Source: Streptomyces sp. A012304 (lineage in GTDB: Bacteria; Actinomycetota; Actinomycetes; Streptomycetales; Streptomycetaceae). Taken from it: a DNA stretch of 64,000 bases. Shown here piece by piece: positions 60,196 through 64,000 of the stretch. The DNA lies in NCBI RefSeq assembly GCF_026008495.1, contig NZ_BQUN01000228.1, forward strand, positions 169,983 to 233,982, in the 5' to 3' direction. A program made the position numbers and the translations under genes. The notes under the pieces are model-generated. The model was given only the letters and a program-made list of their open reading frames with translations, made no database searches and had not been told where the DNA came from. Numbering within the stretch: position 1 is the first letter of the stretch; every line of letters starts with the position of its first letter.

Positions 60196-61695
60196 TCAGA
60201 TGGCGAGGGTGGTGCCGTCGAAGCGGCTGAGGGTGAAGACCGCGTCCTCGAGCGTGGCCTCCTTGGCCTCGCGCAGGAGGCCGATGGCGATCTCCTCGCC
60301 CAGCCGGACGGCCTGGGTGTAGTCGGTGCGCCAGTGCACGCCGGCCATGTTGCGGCCGGTGGCGATGTTGGCGGCGACCTTGTTGAGTTCGCCGCCGACG
60401 GTGAGCCGGTCGGCGTCCGGGCCGGTGTACGGCTCCAGGGCCGTGCCGTCCGTGGTGGGGACGACCGGGTCCACCAGTATGTGCGACTCGTCGAACCATG
60501 CCTTGAGGATGGTCACGCATGCCCCGGCGACCGTGGCGTGCCCGGAACCGTACGAGGGATGGGCCGGGCTGCCCTCCGGGAACGCCTGTGGCAGCAGGTA
60601 GCTCCCGTGCTTCTCGAAGACCCGCTTGACGGCGACGGAGTCCAGCACGCCGGAGTCGATCGGGTACTCGCGCTGCCCGCGCAGCTGCTGGTGGACCCGG
60701 CCGCCGAACTCCTCCGGGCGCAGCCGCCGGTGCACGTACCACTTCTGGAACCACACCGCCTTCAGCGCGCGGGTGGCCACCTCGGTCACCAGCGAGAGGA
60801 TGTGCGGGCCGCCGTACGTCCCGAAGCCGATCTGGTTGCGGGAGAAGTGGTACGGATTGCCCGCGTCCACCGGTGCGTTGGTGCCCAGCAGGATGAGCGC
60901 GGCATTGAGGTACGCCTCGTACAGCGCGTCGAAGTGCACATAGTGCGCCAGATCGCGCGGGGTCTGGATGTAGCGCCGGTTGGCGAAGTCCCGCTCCTCC
61001 GGCTCGGGTTCGGAGCCGTTCTGCACCTCCAGCCAGTCGCCCCAGGTGGTCAGATGGTCGACCGGGCGGACCAGGGTGTCCTGCCGCTGGTCGATCAGCA
61101 GCGTGCCGTACGGGATGTCCTTGAGCAGGAACTGCGACAGGTACGGCCCGGCCATATCGCCCCGGCTGTCCCCGCGGAAGATGGTCTGCGGGGTGACCTG
61201 ACCGTCCAGCTTCGGCGCCCGGAAGTCGGCCAGGCCGCTGAGTTCGCCTGCCGCCTCGGCGACCAGCTCGCTCTCGGCGAACCGGGTGAACAGCACATCG
61301 CGGCACAGCGCCATCCAGTACAGTTCGACCGCCTCGGCGGAGTTCTGCGCGCTGTCGATACGCGGCGCGGGCGGCATGGACAACGCCTGAGCGTCCGGGC
61401 CCTGCGGGTCGAAGGCCAGCCCGGCCTGCGGGTTGGTCAGCTTGCGGGTGTCTGCCAGCGGGATCCGCTCGAAGTCCTCGTAGCTGCCCGTGGCCAGCGC
61501 CCGGCGCAGCAGGTGGTACGCGGCCGGGTCGACCTCGCCGAACTTGTTGTGCGGTAACGCCTTCGAGTAGTTGGCGACGAACGGGTGGTCCGTCTCCTCC
61601 CCGTTGGCGGCGTGGACCGGTACGTGGCGCTGGAACTCCGCCTCGGCTGCGCGGACCCGAGCGTCGCGCGCGGCAAAGCGACGATCACTCATCAT
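60196..61695 (-). CDS. Vanadium-dependent haloperoxidase family protein
   Basis: The predicted protein is 499 residues, mostly helical, of the PAP2/haloperoxidase superfamily. Vanadate-site motifs are present in order: KWYVHRRLRPEEFGGR (Lys and Arg), PSYGSGHATVAGA (Ser/Gly/His) and NIATGRNMAGVHWRTDY (Arg and the vanadate-bound His). It should use H2O2 to oxidise halides, or be a related acid phosphatase. No signal peptide is evident. The ATG at 61695 (MMSDRRF) is used. It is inside the insertion and convergent with the peroxiredoxin gene. No biosynthetic partner for halogenation is seen nearby. Confidence 0.88.
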   Translation of the reverse strand: MMSDRRFAARDARVRAAEAEFQRHVPVHAANGEETDHPFVANYSKALPHNKFGEVDPAAYHLLRRALATGSYEDFERIPLADTRKLTNPQAGLAFDPQGPDAQALSMPPAPRIDSAQNSAEAVELYWMALCRDVLFTRFAESELVAEAAGELSGLADFRAPKLDGQVTPQTIFRGDSRGDMAGPYLSQFLLKDIPYGTLLIDQRQDTLVRPVDHLTTWGDWLEVQNGSEPEPEERDFANRRYIQTPRDLAHYVHFDALYEAYLNAALILLGTNAPVDAGNPYHFSRNQIGFGTYGGPHILSLVTEVATRALKAVWFQKWYVHRRLRPEEFGGRVHQQLRGQREYPIDSGVLDSVAVKRVFEKHGSYLLPQAFPEGSPAHPSYGSGHATVAGACVTILKAWFDESHILVDPVVPTTDGTALEPYTGPDADRLTVGGELNKVAANIATGRNMAGVHWRTDYTQAVRLGEEIAIGLLREAKEATLEDAVFTLSRFDGTTLAI

Positions 61696-61789
61696 GAATA
61701 CCCCCGTATTCCCCCATGAGCTGTGCGTGGCATCGCACTCATCTCATGAGACACCGGACGTCTCCGGATCGTTGCGCCAGACTTGGCAA

Positions 61790-62118
61790 TCAGCGACATC
61801 TGCACATATGCGAGACGAGATTCCCTGTCAGACGGTGCTCACCGTGGTGACGAGCCAGTAGCGGCCCATCGATGACCGGGTCCTGGGTGGCGGGGGCGCG
61901 TTGGACACGGATCTCGTACCAGCCGTAGTAGGCGACGTACGCGCCGACCAGGAACAGCAGACCGCCGCCGGTGCGGGAGGCGACGGAGCCGAGGCGGCGC
62001 AGACGGCCGACGCGGGCGGTGCGGGTGAGAGCGACGGAGAGGGCTGCGGTGCCGACGATCAGGCCCATCCCGGCCGCGTATGCCACGAACAGGGCGAGGC
62101 CTTCGAGGGCGGATCCAA
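61790..62118 (-). pseudogene. Truncated CcdA-like membrane protein at the right edge of the insertion
   Basis: About 110 codons remain. LALFVAYAAGMGLIVGTAALSVALTRTARVGRL and VASRTGGGLLFLVGAYVAYYGWYEIRV are the last membrane segments of CcdA/DsbD-type cytochrome c biogenesis proteins. Upstream, the frame runs into the right inverted-repeat region, so the first half of the protein is missing. No start codon with a ribosome site is seen. It is probably non-functional. Confidence 0.65.
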
Positions 62119-62145
62119 GGTGGTGACAATCGGAATGCCCAAACG

Positions 62146-62224
62146 GTGACAGGTACCGCGCCCAAGTCCGGGCTCAGCGCCAGCTCACCGACCCACCTAG
62201 TGACAACTGTCTCGCCCAGTCACA
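62146..62224 (-). repeat. Right terminal inverted repeat and subterminal block
   Basis: The outer 26 bp (62199-62224) pair with 47010-47035, one mismatch. The inner block (62146-62166) repeats the left subterminal block at 19 of 21 positions. The two blocks are about 33 bp further apart here than on the left, pointing to a small deletion at the left end. Confidence 0.8.
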
Positions 62225-62229
62225 GCCTC
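62225..62229. repeat. Right 5-bp target-site duplication, GCCTC
   Basis: Identical to 47005-47009. It overlaps two bases of the LPFR gene stop codon, which stays intact. Confidence 0.75.
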
Positions 62230-62359
62230 AGGCCCGGCGGCCGCGTGCGGAGCCCGAGGCGCCGCCGAAGAGCCGGGCCAGGGCCCGGAAGGGCAGCGTC
62301 ACCACGGTGGCGACGGCGCCACCGATCTGGCGCAGGACGTCTGCGATGGCACGGAACAC
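62228..62359 (-). CDS. LPFR-motif small protein
   Basis: The predicted protein is 43 residues, MFRAIADVLRQIGGAVATVV followed by TLPFRALARLFGGAS and a basic tail. It matches the short actinobacterial LPFR-motif proteins, whose function is unknown. The motif and amphipathic helix suggest membrane association. The GTG at 62359 has a clear AAAGGAG site. Without the insertion it would end about 90 bp upstream of tex, in the same direction. Confidence 0.75.
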   Translation of the reverse strand: MFRAIADVLRQIGGAVATVVTLPFRALARLFGGASGSARGRRA

Positions 62360-62510
62360 GTGGATCTCCTTTCCCTGTCCGGCCGGTGCGGCCGGTGGCA
62401 GCCGGGTACCTCGGCCGCGCCCGGCCATGCCCGCATCCCGCCTTCTCGTGGCAGAAAAGGTGGGGAAATGGTCATTGCGGCCGTCTGCCGGGGGCTCAAG
62501 AATCGACCTC

Positions 62511-63470
62511 ATGGCGCAGCGAACCGTCCTGGTCGTCCTCTTCGACGGCGTCCAGATCCTCGACGTCACCGGCCCCGTGGAGGTCTTCGCGGGGGCCGAA
62601 CAGCACACGCCGGGCACGTACCGGATCCGCACGGCCTCCCTGGACGGCGGCCCCGTGCGCACCTCAGGCGGACTGACCCTCGTACCGGACGGGACCCTCG
62701 GCGAGGCGCCCGTCGCGCACACCCTGCTCGTCCCGGGCGGGCAGGGAACCCGGCGGCCCGACCCGCGCCTGACCGACTGGCTGCGCGCGCACGCGCCCCG
62801 CGCCGAGCGCCTCGTCTCCGTGTGCACCGGAGCGATCCTGCTCGCCGCCGCGGGCCTGCTGGACGGCCGCCGGGCCACGACCCACTGGGGCTACTGCGAC
62901 AAACTCGCCCGCGACCACCCGGCCGTCGAGGTCGACCCCGACCCGATCTTCGTCCGGGACGGCAACGTCCACACCTCGGCCGGCGTCACCTCCGGCATCG
63001 ACCTGGCCCTCGCCCTCGTCGAGGACGACCTCGGCCGGGACACGGCGCTGACCGTCGCCCGCCACCTGGTCGTCTTCCTGCGCCGCCCCGGCAACCAGGC
63101 CCAGTTCAGCGCCCAGCTCGCCGCCCAGACAGCCCACCGCGAACCGCTGAGGGACGTGCAGCGGTGGATCACCGAGCACCCCGCGGCCGACCTGAGCGTC
63201 GAGTCCCTCGCCGCCCGCGCCCGGCTGTCGCCCCGCCATTTCGCCCGCGCCTTCCGCGACGAGACCGGCACGACCCCCGGCCGCTACGTCGACCGGGTCC
63301 GCCTCGAACACGCCCGCCGCCTCCTGGAGGACACCGGCGACGGCGTCGAGGAGGTCTCCCGCGCCAGCGGCTACGGCACCCCCGAGGCCATGCGCCGCGC
63401 CTTCGTCAAGGCGCTCGGCACACCGCCGGCGGAGTACCGCCGCCGCTTCCGTCCCACCCCCACCCGTTGA
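62511..63470 (+). CDS. GlxA-family transcriptional regulator (DJ-1/PfpI + AraC HTH)
   Basis: The predicted protein is 319 residues. Residues ~5-170 are a DJ-1/PfpI-like domain with LVVLFDGVQILDVTGPVEVFAGA and the nucleophile-elbow-like RLVSVCTGAILLAAAGLLDGRRATTHW. Residues ~215-315 are an AraC DNA-binding domain (SVESLAARARLSPRHFARAFRDETGTTPGRYVDRVRLEHARRLLE). Such proteins often activate nitrogen-compound catabolic genes. ATG 62511 has no clear ribosome site. The next gene encodes a stand-alone DJ-1 protein with the same N-terminal domain, 18 bp downstream and probably cotranscribed. Confidence 0.9.
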   Translation: MAQRTVLVVLFDGVQILDVTGPVEVFAGAEQHTPGTYRIRTASLDGGPVRTSGGLTLVPDGTLGEAPVAHTLLVPGGQGTRRPDPRLTDWLRAHAPRAERLVSVCTGAILLAAAGLLDGRRATTHWGYCDKLARDHPAVEVDPDPIFVRDGNVHTSAGVTSGIDLALALVEDDLGRDTALTVARHLVVFLRRPGNQAQFSAQLAAQTAHREPLRDVQRWITEHPAADLSVESLAARARLSPRHFARAFRDETGTTPGRYVDRVRLEHARRLLEDTGDGVEEVSRASGYGTPEAMRRAFVKALGTPPAEYRRRFRPTPTR

Positions 63471-63488
63471 CCAGCGAAGGGAAACCCC

Positions 63489-64000
63489 TTGCAGATCGCC
63501 GTCGTCCTCTACGACCGCTTCACCGCCCTCGACGCCGTCGGCCCCTACGAGACGCTCGGCCGCCTCCCGGAGGCGGACACCGTCTTCGTCGCCGAGCGGA
63601 CCGGCCCCGTGCGCACCGACACCGGCACCCTCGCCCTCGTCGCCGACAGAACCCTGGCCGAGGTGCCGAGCCCCGACATCGTGGTCGTGCCGGGCGGGCC
63701 CGGCCAGACCGGGCAGATGGACAACGGGACCCTCCTGGACTGGCTGCGCGCCGCCGACGCCGGCAGCACCTGGACGACCTCCGTGTGCACGGGCTCCCTG
63801 TTGCTGGCCGCCGCCGGACTTCTGGAGGGCCGCCGGGCCACCTCCCACTGGCTGGCCCTCGACCTGCTGACACGGTTCGGCGCCGAACCGACCGGAGAGC
63901 GTGTCGTCACCGACGGCAAGTACGTCACCGCCGCCGGCGTCTCCTCCGGCATCGACATGGGCCTGACCCTGCTCGGCCGGATCGCCGGCGACGATCACGC
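63489..64000 (+). CDS. DJ-1/PfpI family protein (3' end outside the window)
   Basis: At least 170 residues are visible. MQIAVVLYDRFTALDAVGPYETLGRLP, VVVPGGPGQ and TSVCTGSLLLAAAGLLEGRRATSHW (nucleophilic Cys) are standard DJ-1/PfpI elements, followed by VVTDGKYVTAAGVSSGIDMGL. It resembles the N-terminal domain of the preceding regulator and may be an isonitrile-hydratase-like enzyme; the AraC HTH may or may not follow beyond the window. The start is a TTG at 63489 with GAAGGGAAA upstream. The gene is cut at base 64000. Confidence 0.85.
   Translation, partial: MQIAVVLYDRFTALDAVGPYETLGRLPEADTVFVAERTGPVRTDTGTLALVADRTLAEVPSPDIVVVPGGPGQTGQMDNGTLLDWLRAADAGSTWTTSVCTGSLLLAAAGLLEGRRATSHWLALDLLTRFGAEPTGERVVTDGKYVTAAGVSSGIDMGLTLLGRIAGDDH

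Larger units (their letters stand above)
47010..62224. mobile_element. 15.2-kb transposon-like insertion bounded by inverted repeats
   Basis: The left end reads TGTGACTGGGCGAGATAGTT and the right end, on the opposite strand, TGTGACTGGGCGAGACAGTT. The 26-bp terminal match (47010-47035 against 62224-62199) has one mismatch. A second shared block starting CTTGGGCGCG and ending CCTGTCAC (19 of 21 matching) lies inside each end (47034-47054; 62166-62146, opposite strand), about 33 bp further in on the right. A 5-bp duplication GCCTC flanks the unit. Ends beginning TGT and a ~5-bp duplication are reminiscent of IS481-type elements, but no intact transposase is visible inside. Either an IS lost its transposase and gained cargo, or a composite unit transposed whole. 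Confidence 0.75.

Noticed and set aside
62097..62170. Extra codons joining the CcdA fragment to the repeat region as a real protein
   Set aside because: The frame stays open (RYLSPFGHSDCHHLGSALEG), but the sequence is made of the repeat-end motifs and lacks a start codon with a ribosome site; chance read-through is more likely.
1..64000. tRNA, rRNA or riboswitch genes
   Set aside because: No cloverleaf-like sequence, rRNA segment or known riboswitch core was recognised by eye; a tRNAscan or Rfam search would be needed to exclude them.

Overview
The window is high-GC actinobacterial DNA from a Streptomyces-type chromosome. It carries a WhiB-like protein, an SsgA-like sporulation protein, a two-domain small laccase, many GTG/TTG starts and 4-bp ATGA/GTGA gene overlaps. 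From memory, the gene order from the pca cluster through the laccase, LacI regulator, WhiB-like gene, desaturase, ABC-F gene and ssgD resembles the S. coelicolor SCO6697-SCO6722 neighbourhood. I could not run an alignment to confirm this.

Region 1 (1-7.4 kb) is protocatechuate degradation. A truncated LAL-type ATPase regulator is followed by a minus-strand pca operon (pcaH, pcaG, pcaB, pcaL) and the divergent MarR regulator pcaV. The head of the operon is a deletion scar: the first ~40 codons of pcaI are fused to the last ~45 codons of pcaF, so the last two steps of the pathway are missing here.

Region 2 (7.4-28.9 kb) is core-arm housekeeping and secreted oxidation. It holds a DUF3048 lipoprotein, a zinc alcohol dehydrogenase, a divergent LigC ligase / LigD-type polymerase pair, a coupled pair of large secreted proteins (ThuA + PQQ-type sugar dehydrogenase, and cupredoxin + three Ig-like repeats + DUF1080), and the divergent Tat-exported laccase. 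These are followed by LacI and WhiB-like regulators, an acyl-ACP desaturase with an operator array, DDAH, an ABC-F protein with a possible leader ORF, SsgD, an Asp-box protein, endonuclease V and small genes.

Region 3 (29-47 kb) contains a three-gene beta-oxidation operon (CoA-transferase, thiolase, FadB) with a convergent MerR regulator. After it come an amino acid permease, a PfkB kinase, two secreted peptidases, a D-amino-acid oxidase-like enzyme, a second ABC-F protein, a glycolipid-binding-domain protein and the RNA-binding protein Tex.

Region 4 (47,010-62,224) appears to be a 15.2-kb insertion. It is bounded by near-perfect 26-bp inverted repeats that begin TGTGACTGGG and is flanked by a 5-bp direct repeat, GCCTC. 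It lies between tex and a tiny LPFR-motif gene. Inside are decayed genes at both edges (a broken membrane gene, an IS110 transposase scrap, a truncated CcdA-like gene) around intact cargo. The cargo is a membrane molybdopterin oxidoreductase, an epimerase, a two-component system, a tightly overlapped GT2-DUF2064-methyltransferase-GT87 operon, an SRPBCC-TfoX pair, a DM13 protein, and a TetR-controlled peroxiredoxin next to a vanadium-dependent haloperoxidase. No intact transposase was seen inside. This element is the strongest candidate for something undescribed.

Region 5 (62.2-64 kb) resumes the chromosome with the LPFR gene, a GlxA-type DJ-1/AraC regulator and a DJ-1/PfpI protein cut by the window end.
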